From assembly GCA_009731375.1 (NCBI GenBank), contig BJOX01000311.1, forward strand, positions 570,660-625,962: a DNA stretch of 55,303 bases, read 5' to 3'. Origin of the DNA: Paulinella micropora (taxonomy: Eukaryota > Cercozoa > Imbricatea > Euglyphida). This document shows, in pieces, positions 26,881-37,606 of the stretch. Position numbers and translations under genes: made by a program. Every line of letters begins with the position of its first letter. Position 1 is the first letter of the stretch. A model generated the notes under the pieces. It did no database searches and had not been told where the DNA came from. It was given only the letters and a program-made list of their open reading frames with translations.

Positions 26881-29800
26881 TTAATACTCGAATGGTCTTG
26901 TTTCAATCGCATTGTTAACAATACATATAATATTTCTTTTAGTGTAAGTAAAGCTGAATATTTTTTCTAAGTATTCACTCGTTATTTTTTTCTGTTGTTT
27001 GTCTCTTGTTATCTTGCTGTTTTCTACTATAACAACTTTACCAGATTTTTCAATTCGTTTAGCAATCAATTTTTCTTCCTGAGTCTTAAGCAACTCTAAC
27101 AATTCATTCTTGCCGTTCTCAATAAGGTCGTTGTTTTCAATTCCAAGTCCGCAACTAATGACACTTAACATATTTGGTAAATTTAATGATTTATTGTTTT
27201 CATAATTCATACTAAAGCCTTTGACTTTCATACTTGCTTTGCCGTTATCTAAGACATATCCATAACACTTTGGTCCACCTCCGATAAAAGTCATAATCTT
27301 TGCTCCGTGTAGTTCGTCCGTCCATTCGCCTAACAACTTACCCGTTTTCACATCTGATTCGCCTTTCGTTAAGTCTGTTGTGTATATGACACTGTCGGTA
27401 TCGTGGTATAGAACTCTGTTGTCTAGTTTGTCCATCATCTAATATAGTCTAATCCTCGCGTGGCAGGTCGTAAATAAAGCAACTACAATATTTGTTTTCA
27501 CGGGGTCGCTTACCGCATCTTGTTTAAGGTCATAACTCGCTTCTATTATTTTGTCGTTAATAATGTTTATGTTTATGTTATCAACTGACTTATCGTTCAT
27601 TAACTTGTATAAGGTATCTTTGTCTTTTATCATTTTGTTTTGAGTTTTGTTTTGCTTTTCACCAAACTTGCCCCACAGGCTATTCAAGCACAACTTAGCA
27701 ATCGCTCGCCGTCCTGGGTTTTCTTCTATTTTGTTTTCGTCCATCTTAATACCCATCTTGACTTCCATACTGTCAATGTAGTTTCTTTTTTGTTCCTGTG
27801 TAATACAGCCATCAGGATATTCGCTTGACTCTTGTTTAACCTTTAAGAAAGTTTTTATGTAATCTTTGAAAAGGCTACTGCTCTGCTCCTTCCAATGCCA
27901 TACCTCATACACCTTAATTAGCTTGTAGCCTTTATCTAAGGCCTTGTAGATTTCTGGAGTTGCCCAAGTGCCCGTTAATGCTCGCTCGTTATCGGTGTGC
28001 TTACATTTATCCTTTTGCTCAGTCATTCCGCACTTGTCACATAAGTAATACATAAGCTTACCTCTATCTGCCTTAGGTAAAACGGGGTGTAGTAATTTTC
28101 TAGGCGGAAGCATCTTAACCTTAGACACTCCGAAATATTCTCTGTTTATGATTTTGTTTTTCATTTCTTTTCGGTCGTCGTCGTTGTTCGGTCTTATGAT
28201 TTCGTGGTGTCCGCTTGGGTAAAGGTCGTAAAACATAACTGTCGGATACAGAGAGCATATGTCAATGTATTTTGCATATTCGCTGTCGTGCCGTGCTTTC
28301 CAATACAATGTTAGAGCATCCGTTATACCTCCAAACATTGCTTCTCGCGGGTTCAGTTCTTCTTGTTCGGTAATTCGTTCATTAGTATCTTCCGCTAGGC
28401 TTTCACTTGTTTTCATTAATCTCCATTCACATTCCCAGATAGTAATAACTTTTGATACTCCAAAAAGTTTGCTTAATAAAAATTCTCTTTCTTTTGTTTT
28501 TTTACATAGTTCTCCCATAGTCTTATTTTTCTTAATATTCAATGTATTGCTGTTATGGCATTTCTGACATCCGTGCCAATGACACCCGTAAAACTCATAA
28601 CGGTTTTCATCTTTTCGTCCCAGCCATCAACATAAACATTTGACTGTCCTAAATTAAACATTTTCTCACCACCATTGAAAGCATGTTTAATATCCGTTTG
28701 GTCTAACCTGCTTCTGTAAGCTATCCATTCAACACAAGCCCGAGAGGTAATCCTGTTTTGCTTTTCCGCCTTCAACACAGCAATTGAATTCTCTGGCATA
28801 AACTTAGCCCGATACAAAGCCATAACGCAACTCGCAATAGTTGTATATTGAAACGGGTCAATACCGAATTCTAGAAACTTCTTTCTAAAATCCATACATC
28901 CCCTTCTCAATATATCAACATCGCTATGACAGTATTCAGCGATTTCCTTCTGCATATCAAATGTGCTATTTCTTTGGCTTTCATACCATTCTAAGAATTC
29001 CACCCTTTTCTTATCTTTCATAGTGTCGTAGCCGTAGTGCTTCTTGTGTGGCATAACACCAACATAATTTTTGTTCTTGTCCGTATTGAAGAAGTGAGGG
29101 AAGAAGCCCTTTTTAAGTTTTTTCAATCCGAATGTCTTAGGAAAATCAGCCAGAGGCATAGTCAAGAAACTGAGACTATCAATGAAGCGGTATTTCTTCA
29201 AAGTCATCATCATTATCTTACCGCCTTGATAAATGACGCATGGTGCTTGTCCGTTATTCACTAACCATTTAAAAATAAACTGAAGTCATATCCGCGACTG
29301 TTATGAGCAATGAATGTAAAGCCGTTGTGCTTAGATTCAAAAGCCCACTTACAGAAATCATCAATGTTCTTATGAATAACGGGTGGTTCCTTAGCATGGT
29401 AATACTGACTTTCCGAATGATTAACAATGTGTTCGCCCGTGTCCTGTGTCGCTTCAAAGTCAAAGAATATGTATTTCTCTGAAAAAGGTAGTATGTCTTT
29501 CTTCACGATTTCACATTGGTGTTCAAGTGGTTTCAGTTCTTTACAATTACGGCATTTCGCATATCCGCACTTGTGTTCGTCTTTCTTCCTGTAATTAAGA
29601 CCGCACGAAAGACATTTCGCTTTGATATCACAGTTAGTCTTCTTGTGGTTATTGAAACATACCGTATTTGGAAACTTTCTATTACACGAATAGCAATCAG
29701 TCCAATTGCTTTTATCGTTAATACCCTTACAGTCTTTGGTTTCGCAGATATTACATTTAGATTCGCAGGCGTGCCTTTCCATATAACTCCGTAAACATAA

Positions 29801-30906
29801 CTCACAGAAATTCTTTTTACTTACCATAGACTTCATATTGGTTATGGCATCGTAGTGGTTCTCTGTCTTAAGTATGTAAAGGTTCGTAAGTCGCTCGCCT
29901 TTCTCGTCCTTTAAGTCTGTGTCATAAACTATCTTATCAGGGAATTCAACGATAACCAGATTGTATTTAATGTGGTTAGCAAAAGTTTTAATTTCAGGAA
30001 TACCGCACACATCCTGAATGACTTTCGCTTCTTCGTGTAGTTTCAAAGCCATCTCCTCCTGTATCTTTCTACCTTTCATAACCTGCGGATATTTTTCGTG
30101 TTTTTCTTTTTTTGTTTTTACTACAACAATTGCTCTGGCTAAGCATATGTTGTCTGTATTATTAATTTGAATTACTCCTCTCTTTTTATATACATCCAAT
30201 TTGTTCAAAATTTGAAGCCTCGTTCCGCCAGTCGGCATTTCAACAGATTTCAAAACGAACCTAAACTTATCCATATTGGATCCCTTTTCGTCTGTATAAA
30301 GGCTTTCGTTGCTTTGAAATAATGCTGACAATCTTTCTAAAACATCGCTGACAGAAATCTCGTTAAGTTTTTCAAACCCGTAGATACTGCTCCATAGTAA
30401 TCTACAAACTTGATACTTAGACTCACCATATTGCCTTGTCTCTGTCTTTTAATAAAGTCGTTCAGTATTATCTCAATAAACTTTACTACATCTTCCATAC
30501 TGAATGAAGTAAAGTTGCCTCTAATCCTAACCCAACACTGGCTTTCATTAATGCCTAGAATGTGCTTCTTTCTGTCGACGTGTTTGATTTCGTAGTTTCC
30601 GTATCGCATTAAGTCTTTCACCCTTTCTTTTCTTTCTCTCACTTTCGCTTCAAACACTTTCGCTTCCAAAATAGGCGGTAATGGTGGTGCTACTGGAATA
30701 GCATGATGCTCAAAGTAAACAGCATCTCTTACTCTGTTCAAGTAATTTTGGGCCGTTGTTGTATCCACCTTATACTTTCTTTTATACCCCTCCGGTATTA
30801 TGTAAAGCACATCTTGAACCCTGACCCTTTTGATTTCATAATTAATTTTTTGTTCCCTAAATTTGTCTAACCTATAAGTCTTACCGTTGTAAGTGTGTGT
30901 CTCCAT
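26881..30906 (-). pseudogene. Protein-primed family B DNA polymerase (P1 type, broken)
   Basis: A 1.3-kilo-residue PolB typical of Polintons, for protein-primed replication of the linear element. The N-terminal part (30337-30906) has no known motif. Several CxxC/H clusters follow (about 29490-29810). The 3'-5' exonuclease is marked by FFDFEAT and FIAHNSRGYDFS. Polymerase motifs are DICSLYP (A), KLCLNSLWGKFGE (B) and HDTDSVIY (C). Breaks: a frame change near 30335, frameshifts near 29262 and 28593, and a TAG at 27439-27441 just before motif C. The gene is therefore dead. It is quite unlike the shorter PolB of P2 outside the catalytic motifs. Confidence 0.88.
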
Positions 30907-31031
30907 CTTATATATTGGTTAACAAATTTTTTTTGGAAATTAAATAATTATCTCAATTGTCTGCCCCCGCCGTGGTCCGCCGTGTGCTCCCCGTGTCTAT
31001 ATATACGGGGGTCCCTATGTTTAGATGGAAA

Positions 31032-31460
31032 TTAGGGCGGGGCGAGCGGTGCTGGCGGGGCGGGCGGTGCTGGCGGGGCAGGCGTGGCTTCTCTTTCCCT
31101 TTTTTCCCTTTTCAACCATTCTATTACACCTTCACCAGTTTTTGCTGATTTAGGGTTAAGATTTTTCCAAAGCCCAGCTCTGATTTCATCGCCAGTAATA
31201 ATAAATGTTTCAATACCTGATTTTTTAAAATCTTCTATCATTTTTTGTTTTTTATCAATTTCTGATTTTTCAACAATTTCTTGTTTTTCTCCGATTGTAT
31301 TTTCTCCAATTGGAATGTGCTTAGTCGCTTGCCAACTTCGCATAAGTTCTTTTTCTTCTTCAATAAAGTCTTTGTGTTTTTTTGTTTGTAAATGTCTTCG
31401 TATTCCCGAGACATTAATTATGGAACCGCAATCGCATTCAAATTTTGTAGTCTCTGCCAT
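31032..31460 (-). CDS. Zinc-finger small protein, P1 right end (1)
   Basis: 142 residues, intact. An N-terminal finger, FECDCGSIINVSGIRRHLQT-x2-H, has the C-x-C-G...H...H pattern also seen at the end of the GIY-YIG proteins and in the neighbour at 31515. A coiled, Lys/Glu-rich middle and an APPAPP-rich tail follow. The function is unknown; DNA binding is plausible. It is transcribed in the same direction as PolB, in the terminal region where Polintons often hold variable genes. Confidence 0.6.
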   Translation of the reverse strand: MAETTKFECDCGSIINVSGIRRHLQTKKHKDFIEEEKELMRSWQATKHIPIGENTIGEKQEIVEKSEIDKKQKMIEDFKKSGIETFIITGDEIRAGLWKNLNPKSAKTGEGVIEWLKREKREREATPAPPAPPAPPAPLAPP

Positions 31461-31514
31461 TGTCTGCCCGCTTGTGTCCTATATATAGGGGGCTCGCCTG
31501 TGTATAGATGATAA

Positions 31515-31919
31515 TTAGGGCTGGGCGGCCAGGGCGGGCGATGCTGTGTGAATTTTTGATTTCATATGTCTTGCTTTGCTACTCCTATTTATTTCAGCTC
31601 CGCATTCACACTTGAATGTTTTCTTCTTCCAATTCCTTTTCTTTTCTTTTTTGATTTCTTTTGTTTCGTTATCATAATTAACTTTCCATTCATCATACTT
31701 TGGTTTTACTTTTTCCTCGTGGTATTTCTTTGCTTCTTCCATTGCTTGTTCTTGTGTTCTTCGTTTTCCAATAGTAAAACTCTTAAACATCGTTTTACCT
31801 CCTTCTCTCCATTGAACTTTTACCATCTGTCTCTTTTCATTATTCTTTATCATAATACATCCTTTTGAAATTGTAAACCTGCGACTTGTCGCAGTTTTTT
31901 GTGTGTCTTCGTTTGTCAT
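31515..31919 (-). CDS. AP2-like/zinc-finger small protein, P1 right end (2)
   Basis: 134 residues, intact. The first 90 residues (WREGGKTMFKSFTIGKRRTQ-x5-EEAKKY) resemble the beta-sheet DNA-binding domain of AP2/integrase-N-terminal type found beside homing nucleases, though this is a loose match. The C-terminus holds the same finger as its neighbour, FKCECGAEINRSSKARHMKS-x2-H. The two adjacent genes may descend from a GIY-YIG or HNH-type gene that lost its nuclease domain. Confidence 0.5.
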   Translation of the reverse strand: MTNEDTQKTATSRRFTISKGCIMIKNNEKRQMVKVQWREGGKTMFKSFTIGKRRTQEQAMEEAKKYHEEKVKPKYDEWKVNYDNETKEIKKEKKRNWKKKTFKCECGAEINRSSKARHMKSKIHTASPALAAQP

Positions 31920-31983
31920 CCTGTATGTGTCTATATTTTTATGACTTTAATTTAAAATATTAAAATGTAACGGTTTGAATTGC

Positions 31984-32076
31984 CATTTTGTTCCGTCCGG
32001 GCCGGCCGGTGTGTGTCTCTGTGGTGGGGTGGGGTATGTCTTGAAAAAGTGTCTTGAAGTGGCACCCTATACTACT
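31984..32076 (-). repeat. Polinton 1 right terminal inverted repeat
   Basis: 93 bp that are the inverted counterpart of 467-558, ending ...CCCTATACTACT. It is followed by the tgcgta duplicate at 32077-32082. Confidence 0.88.
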
Positions 32077-32082
32077 TGCGTA
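32077..32082. repeat. Polinton 1 target site duplication, right copy
   Basis: The hexamer tgcgta is identical to 461-466, showing that both ends of Polinton 1 belong to one insertion. Confidence 0.9.
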
Positions 32083-32335
32083 CACTTACTCTTTACTCCG
32101 GACCCCGACTCCAGGAAAGTCAACTCCCCCCCCCCCNNNNNNNNNNTGAATTTTTTGGGGAAAGTTACAATAACATCGGGCGAAAAGCCAGGGGGGGGGG
32201 GACACTTACCTTTTTTCTGTCGAGCCTAGGGTAAAAAAAGTGCCACCCAACCAACAGCAGGCCCAGCCGGTCCACACTTTGCACAACGGTAAAGCAAGTA
32301 CCTGCTTTTTTACTGTTTCGCTGAATCAGGGGTCA
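32083..32335. other. Spacer between the two Polintons with assembly gap
   Basis: About 250 bp without a gene. A ten-base N run (32137-32146) is flanked by homopolymeric C on the left and G (near 32190) a little to the right, a region likely to be poorly assembled. The adjacency and relative orientation of the two Polintons therefore rest on scaffolding. Confidence 0.8.
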
Positions 32336-32341
32336 GCCTGA
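32336..32341. repeat. Polinton 2 target site duplication, left copy
   Basis: The hexamer gcctga directly precedes the AGAAGATGATTACC terminus and recurs at 50791-50796. Confidence 0.92.
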
Positions 32342-32496
32342 AGAAGATGATTACCGCTTTTCCGCAGGTATTTTTCAAGCAAAATACCAGCATAAAAGCG
32401 GTCTTACAAGCCAAAAATCACCAAACAAGAAATAATTAAGAAATCAAGATGAAATCAAGAAAGGACATATAGCGACGAAGGAGATAAGCGAAAATT
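32342..32496 (+). repeat. Polinton 2 left terminal inverted repeat
   Basis: 155 bp starting AGAAGATGATTACC, identical to the inverted 50636-50790 except for one C/A difference within the first 40 bases. It includes an internal short inverted pair around ACCGCTTTT and AAAAGCGGT. Confidence 0.95.
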
Positions 32497-32555
32497 AATA
32501 ATTTAATTAATTATTTTACATTTATAAAAATATATAAACTATAATATAATACAAG

Positions 32556-32762
32556 ATGCCAAGACCAAAACTATACGAAGGAGAAGCAAGACGAAAGAGA
32601 AATAACGAGAAAGCTCTCGCATACTACTACCGCCACCAAGAAAGGTTGAAGGAGGAAAGAAAAGAAAAAGAATAAAAGCAAAAGCAAAAACTCAAAAGCA
32701 TAGAGAAATACAAAAGGAAGATACAAGAGCTGGAAGATAAACTGAGTAAAATAGCAGTTTAA
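32556..32762 (+). pseudogene. Small basic coiled-coil protein with in-frame stop (P2)
   Basis: The ATG at 32556 opens MPRPKLYEGEARRKRNNEKA, a very basic segment. A TAA at 32673-32675 ends it after 39 codons. The same frame continues with a Lys-rich heptad-like region (IEKYKRKIQELEDKLSKIAV) to a second TAA at 32760. The arrangement of basic region plus coiled coil resembles a miniature bZIP or viral DNA-binding protein. It lies just inside the left inverted repeat, a position typical of early or regulatory genes. Whether the stop is a mutation is inferred from the preserved downstream pattern. P1 has no equivalent. Confidence 0.45.
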
Positions 32763-32894
32763 GTTATAATAATTTTTTTTAATCTGGTAAAAATATTTTT
32801 CATCTTAACAAATAGCTCCCATATAATAACGGTAAAAACATTAATTAATTATTTTTAGAAAAAGTATCTTACCTTATATATACATAACGGTAAA

Positions 32895-35800
32895 ATGTCC
32901 AAACCACCACTACCACCAAGACCGAGCAAGCAATATGTCCAACTTCTTCAAGCCAAGGCAAATCTTCGCGATGTTAAGACTAGGGAAGCTAAGAGGCGAG
33001 AGTTTCAAGCGGGCGACTACAAAATGAGAAGAGACAGACGGCTGAACTCACTCACATTCAATTTTAAGGATTTAGACATAAACTTCTATGACACTGACAC
33101 ACTAGAAGAGGATGTATTTATACCAGCTATACGACGAGCGAGAAGGGAGGGGATGACGAACGATGCTGATGTTAATATCTATAACATACTCCACCATACC
33201 TGGCGCGAGATGAGACCACTATTTAAAAAAGCAAACATTTAATTCTTTCTTACTCCGCCAATACGATACTGTATTTCTGGATGCTCTGAACGAGTTCAAC
33301 ATAAATAATATTGAAGCTAGCGAGGAATGGATATGAACGATATATAAAATATGTGGAAATAACCATAGTTCAAGAAAACGGTGGGGGATGCTATGAAGGA
33401 GTGAGAGAAAAAAAGGAGAAAGTTAAAGAAGGTAAAAAGATATCTCCGCCAAGCAAAAATAACAACTGCTTATTCTTCTTATGTAAGGATATTCTAAATA
33501 TCTATCCGTTAAATAAAAAGAGATGTAATGAGATACGAATCGAATTCAACCTTCTACCAAACTCACCCATACCATTTTCAATACTGTCCAAATACTGAAA
33601 AAATATGTTAAGGAAGGGAAAACATACGAAATAACAGACCACATTATGAAGCAGACATTCAGCACAAACGAAGAAGGACAAGAACCTGACAAACTAATCT
33701 TTTTGGAGAATAACCATTATTACGGATTAGTTAAGCAGTTTAAAAAGCGATGCGAAGACTGCTTGCAACCATATTTGAACAAACATAAATGTAATCTCAA
33801 CAGGAAAAAATATGCGGACATTATGTTGAAGAAGAATGGTAAAAGACACTTAATAACTAAATTTAGAGAAGAAGAAAAATAAACAACGACCAAGTTCTCC
33901 ATTACGATTTGGAATCATTTAGAAATACATCAATCGCCGTCGGCTACGATATCCACGACTGCTACATAGTCGGATATACTCAGGGCTCTGAGGGTTTCAA
34001 ATACATAGCTAGTAAAGATTGTATAAATCAATTTGTCGACCTACTGATAGAACGAGGCGAGAAGGTAAAAGCAAGATGGGTGCCGAAATGTAAAAAAGAC
34101 AAACCGCCCGTTCTATATGTTAATGGTTTTAATGGGGCGAACTTTGACCACTACTTCATACACCAAGAATTAATTAAAAGGGGTATTAAGATTATTAAGT
34201 CGTCAAAAATCAATAACTGCTCTATTATCTGCTTAGAGTTTGAAAATGTTAAGATGTGGGATATGTGTAAGCATACCCAAGGAAGTCTTAAAGCAAATTT
34301 TGAACGTATGGGGTGCGAAATCCTCAAAGTCGACTTCGACCACGACAGGGCGAAGATGTGGGAGGATATGGACGAGAAGACGAGGCAGGAATGTCTGGAC
34401 TATCTTAAAAACGATGTTATGGGTTTGAAGGAATTATACGATAAATTAAACACGACGATATTTACAGCTCATAAAGTCAATCTAACTTCATACATTTCAA
34501 CTTCAAGTCTCGCTTTCAACATATGGAAGAAATATGTAGACGGTAAATATGAGGTGAGACTTCCAACGGTGGAGCAGGAAAGAGCATTGAGAAAAGCCAT
34601 TATCGGCGGAAGGACTTACCCATCTAAAAGGCGATTCATTTCAGCTCAGTATGAATGATACCTACAAAAACAGATTGCCTTTGACGAAATAATTGACTAC
34701 CTCGTAGATGCGGATGTCGTATCTTTGCATCCAACCGCGATGTTATTAGCTTTATGGTGGGCGATATACTTGAAACAATCGGACCATTTGACCCGCGAAA
34801 CCTTCAAATCGGTATTTACAACCTAGACTACGTCTCACCAAAAGACATATTACATTCAAGGATTGGACAGCGAGACAAAATGGGCTCTCTTAAATGGCGA
34901 CTAGAAGATATGAAGGACCAATGGCTAACGAGTGTAGATATTGAGGATATGGTAGCCGAAGGATACGAAGTTCGCATTCATAAAGGATACTACACTGTTA
35001 AATCTGAATGTGTCTTCGCCAAATACATAGACGATATGTTTAAGGCGAAGGAAAATGCGGAGAAAGGTAGCCCTCAATTTCTGCTCGCCAAGCTGTTTAT
35101 GAATAGTCTATACGGTAAGATGATACAGAGACCAATACCATCTATTACAACATACATACAAACTAACGAAGAATACTGGAAATTCTGGAATAGTAATCAA
35201 ATAACTGACATTGTTAAATTTACGGACCAACAAGGAAAAGATTTATGGCACATATCGGGCCTTCCTCGCAATCCAATCTTGTTAGAGAGTAGCATAACGA
35301 AACCTTCACACTACGGGGCATTTATACTAGCATATAGCCGTCGCATTATGTTCAACTATATTAAGGAAGCCAATCCGAACAGAACTATTGAAGACGACTT
35401 TTACTACACCGACACAGACAGCCCCCAAATCCACACGAGATGTGCGAGATATATCAAGAATATGGGTAATAAGAAACCGGGCGGTATAGGGGACGACTTA
35501 GGCGATGGTTGTAAGATTATAAAAGGTGTGTGGATAGCACCGAAACTATATATGTTAGAATTTACGACGAAAGATGCTTTCACCGCTGGTATGACGAAAG
35601 ACGACCTCAAACACGTATCAAAGGGTGTTCATATAGAAACTGCCGAAAATGGAGTTAAAAGATACTTCCATTTTAGGGGTAAAGGATTAGATGCTCATCA
35701 GCTAAACTATGATGTATATGATAAGATGGATAAAGGCGGTAGCATTGAAAATGTAAAGGGCTTTCAAATGAAAAAAATACACATAAACAGCAAACAACAA

Positions 35801-35929
35801 CAAGTCCCACATTTTAGCATTTTACATATGACGAATGTTAAAAAACAAGTTAATGAGAATAAATGGGCTGGTCGTGAGTTCATTAACGATAACGACAGCC
35901 TTCCGCTCGGCTTCCACATCAGAAGTTAA
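32895..35929 (+). pseudogene. Protein-primed family B DNA polymerase (P2 type, broken)
   Basis: About 1010 codons in several pieces: 32895-33242, 33311-33598, 33646-33882, 33909-34658 and 34754-35929. An N-terminal ENGGGC...SKNNNCLF block and a RCEDCLQPYLNKHKC finger precede exonuclease motifs HYDLES, NGFNGANFDHYF and YLKNDVMGL. The polymerase has DADVVSLHP (A), KLFMNSLYGKM (B) and YTDTDSPQIH (C). Breaks include a stop at 33240, frameshifts near 33885 and 34750, and a TGA at about 34656-34658. It is shorter than the P1 enzyme and differs in every linker, so it appears to be a separate PolB lineage joined to the same virion module. Confidence 0.83.
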
Positions 35930-36618
35930 TCATAGATATATTTTTTTGACTCCTTTACCTTTAAAGCTTCTAATCGTATGAACACCCCTCGTCGGCTTCA
36001 CTAACTTAGTATTTACTGCCGTAGCCCCTAACAATAAAACGGGGTCAAATGCGGTTCGGTGGTTAGTGGTCAGCTTCGCAGTCTTCGCCCGCTTACCTTT
36101 TGGGTTTATTTTCACCGCCACTCGGTCAATTACTCCTTCAATTAGGTCCTTTGTGCTACTGCCTTTGTTGTATGTAGTAGCCCTTACACCCGTTTGTCGG
36201 CTCAGGTCTTTCGCAATCGTTCCTCCAAGGCTATGACCCGTTAGCTCTACATTATCTTTTCCATATTTTTTATGATGTCATTAACCAGCTTCTGCTCTTC
36301 TTTATATCTCGGTGTTCTTTTCAATACTCCTTTTATTAATGCGACATCTGTGAGTAAGTCTCGCTTATCCGCAGAGCCTCTAAATGCTACAATAGCTTTA
36401 CCATCCTTTTCATATACGGTTGATTTTTCTTTGCTGGCTACTGGCTTCCATCCGGCAGCAACCTTTCTCTCTGACCGCGACAAATAGACATCCTCCGACA
36501 ACTCCGCACTGCCCCCCCTTTGTTTCCTGCATGCCTTACCAGCCTTTTTCAATGCCTCCTTGTAGCTTATGTTATGCTTAGCAGAGTAAGCCTTTACGAA
36601 TTTAATCCACTCCGCCAT
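35930..36618 (-). pseudogene. Class 3 lipase-like protein (P2 copy, one frameshift)
   Basis: Homologous to the P1 lipase throughout. MAEWIKFVKAYSAKHNISYK opens the helical N-domain, AIVAFRGSADKRDLLTDVAL is shared, and a GHSLGG elbow lies in the second frame near 36225-36245. A one-base deletion in an A-run near 36262 ends the first frame early (stop at 36247), and the remainder is open to 35930 in the other frame. The C-terminus ends GVHTIRSFKGKGVKKIYL without the hairpin insertion found in P1, so it shows the ancestral ending. It is convergent with PolB. Confidence 0.72.
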
Positions 36619-36670
36619 CCTATATTAATTATTTAATTTTTTTACTGCCTACTATATACACCCCCCTACT

Positions 36671-36946
36671 ATGTCCACCCTTACAAGACTGTGCGAGAAG
36701 TTCCAAAAACTTTCCATTGAAGGTGAAAAAAAATCCTTCTCATTGGAAGATGTTCAAAAGGTAATCCACGACGAAATAAAAGCGATTGAAGAAATGAGAA
36801 ATGCTCAACCAAACTTATTTCATTTCGGGAAGTACAAATGCAAAAAAATAGAAGACATCGCAAAGATTGACAAGCCATATATTGAATGGTTAGTTCGTCA
36901 ACCTTGGGTCCAAAATAAAGACGAATTGAAAAAGTATCTACCGTAA
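36671..36946 (+). CDS. Small GKYKGK-motif protein (P2 copy)
   Basis: 91 residues, intact, homologous to 25757-26044. Shared features are LCEKFQKLSI at the N-terminus and GKYKCKKIEDIAKIDKPYIE with W..RQPW at the C-terminus. One Gly of the motif is Cys here. It is transcribed opposite to the lipase, as in P1, with the two starts separated by about 50 bp. Confidence 0.6.
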   Translation: MSTLTRLCEKFQKLSIEGEKKSFSLEDVQKVIHDEIKAIEEMRNAQPNLFHFGKYKCKKIEDIAKIDKPYIEWLVRQPWVQNKDELKKYLP

Positions 36947-36961
36947 GAGATACATTTTACC

Positions 36962-37284
36962 TCATATATTGATTTCTTTTTTTATAATTCGCAGTATTGC
37001 TTTCTGTTTGTGAAAGTCGCTGAATCTAGTAAAATGCGGTTCTTTCAAAAGGTTGTCTTCAACTTCTAATTCTTTATTTACTTCAAGGTATTGTTGAAGG
37101 ATGTCTTTGAATTGTATGATGTCAAAGTGGTGGTCTACGTGACATCAACCCTCTCATATATATCGCTACTTATTTCGCATATGTATCGGGGTTCTACGAA
37201 TACATCAATAGCCACGATGTCAAGATATTCTTGTGTTTGAGGTCTTATTGTATTCCTGCTCGCTTCTTTTATCACTTTCGCCAT
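36962..37284 (-). pseudogene. Unrecognised P2-specific protein, frameshifted
   Basis: The ATG at 37284 opens MAKVIKEASRNTIRPQTQEY. The frame stops near 37141 after DIYERVDVT. A neighbouring frame continues at once with a coherent helical tail (HHFDIIQFKDILQQYLEVNK, then FTRFSDFHKQKAILRIIKKE) to a TGA at 36962. About 107 codons in all if it is one gene with a single slip. I recognise no family. It occupies a slot between the GKYKGK gene and the capsid cluster that is empty in P1. Confidence 0.45.
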
Positions 37285-37287
37285 TTT

Positions 37288-37571
37288 TTAAAATTTGCTA
37301 AGGCCTATGAGGTCAACACAGCAATTCCACGAAAACTGCTTACCATCTACACGAAAGTGTTTTCTCCCCGTGGTCAAATTACTTTCAACATCAATGACAC
37401 CATCTTTTAGACAAGGGTGATGGGTAATAATGTATCGAACGAAATTGCTATCTTCTGGGTTCCCACTTCACAATCGTTATATTTGCTTATCATTCTTCTT
37501 ATGTGGGATTTGATAGATGATTTTGTTAGAAACCGCCTACCTCCAACGATGCACAACTTACGACGATACAT
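37288..37571 (-). pseudogene. DUF3223/DCL-like small protein (P2-specific), frameshifted
   Basis: The ATG at 37571 opens MYRRKLCIVGGRRFLTKSSI. A frame change near 37440 leads into FVRYIITHHPCLKDGVIDVE, then RKHFRVDGKQFSWNCCVDLI, ending at TAA 37288. The pattern of FL..LI..HP, a conserved C.K.G block, and F.V.GK.FSW..CVD at the end resembles DUF3223 (DCL-type) proteins, which occur in plants, bacteria and DNA viruses. The match is from memory of the pattern, so confidence is moderate. It ends 4 bp before the next gene on the same strand, suggesting a two-gene unit that P2 gained or P1 lost. Confidence 0.45.
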
Positions 37572-37606
37572 ATTACTATATTGTTACATTAGAAAAAATA
37601 TTCACA

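Larger units (their letters stand above)
467..32076 (-). mobile_element. Polinton 1 (Maverick-type element), interrupted by an LTR retrotransposon
   Basis: The element is bounded by inverted repeats that start AGTAGTA and by a perfect 6-bp duplication, tgcgta. It spans 31.6 kb, or about 21 kb without the nested retrotransposon at 1771-12395. It carries integrase, packaging ATPase, cysteine protease, penton and major capsid proteins, lipase and protein-primed PolB, the diagnostic Polinton set. Strand is given as that of integrase and PolB; the virion genes are mainly on the + strand. Integrase, fibre, ATPase, protease, MCP, lipase and PolB all contain frameshifts or stops, so this copy is defective. 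Two ten-base N runs (15787-15796 and 16781-16790) lie in the fibre gene. Confidence 0.93.
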
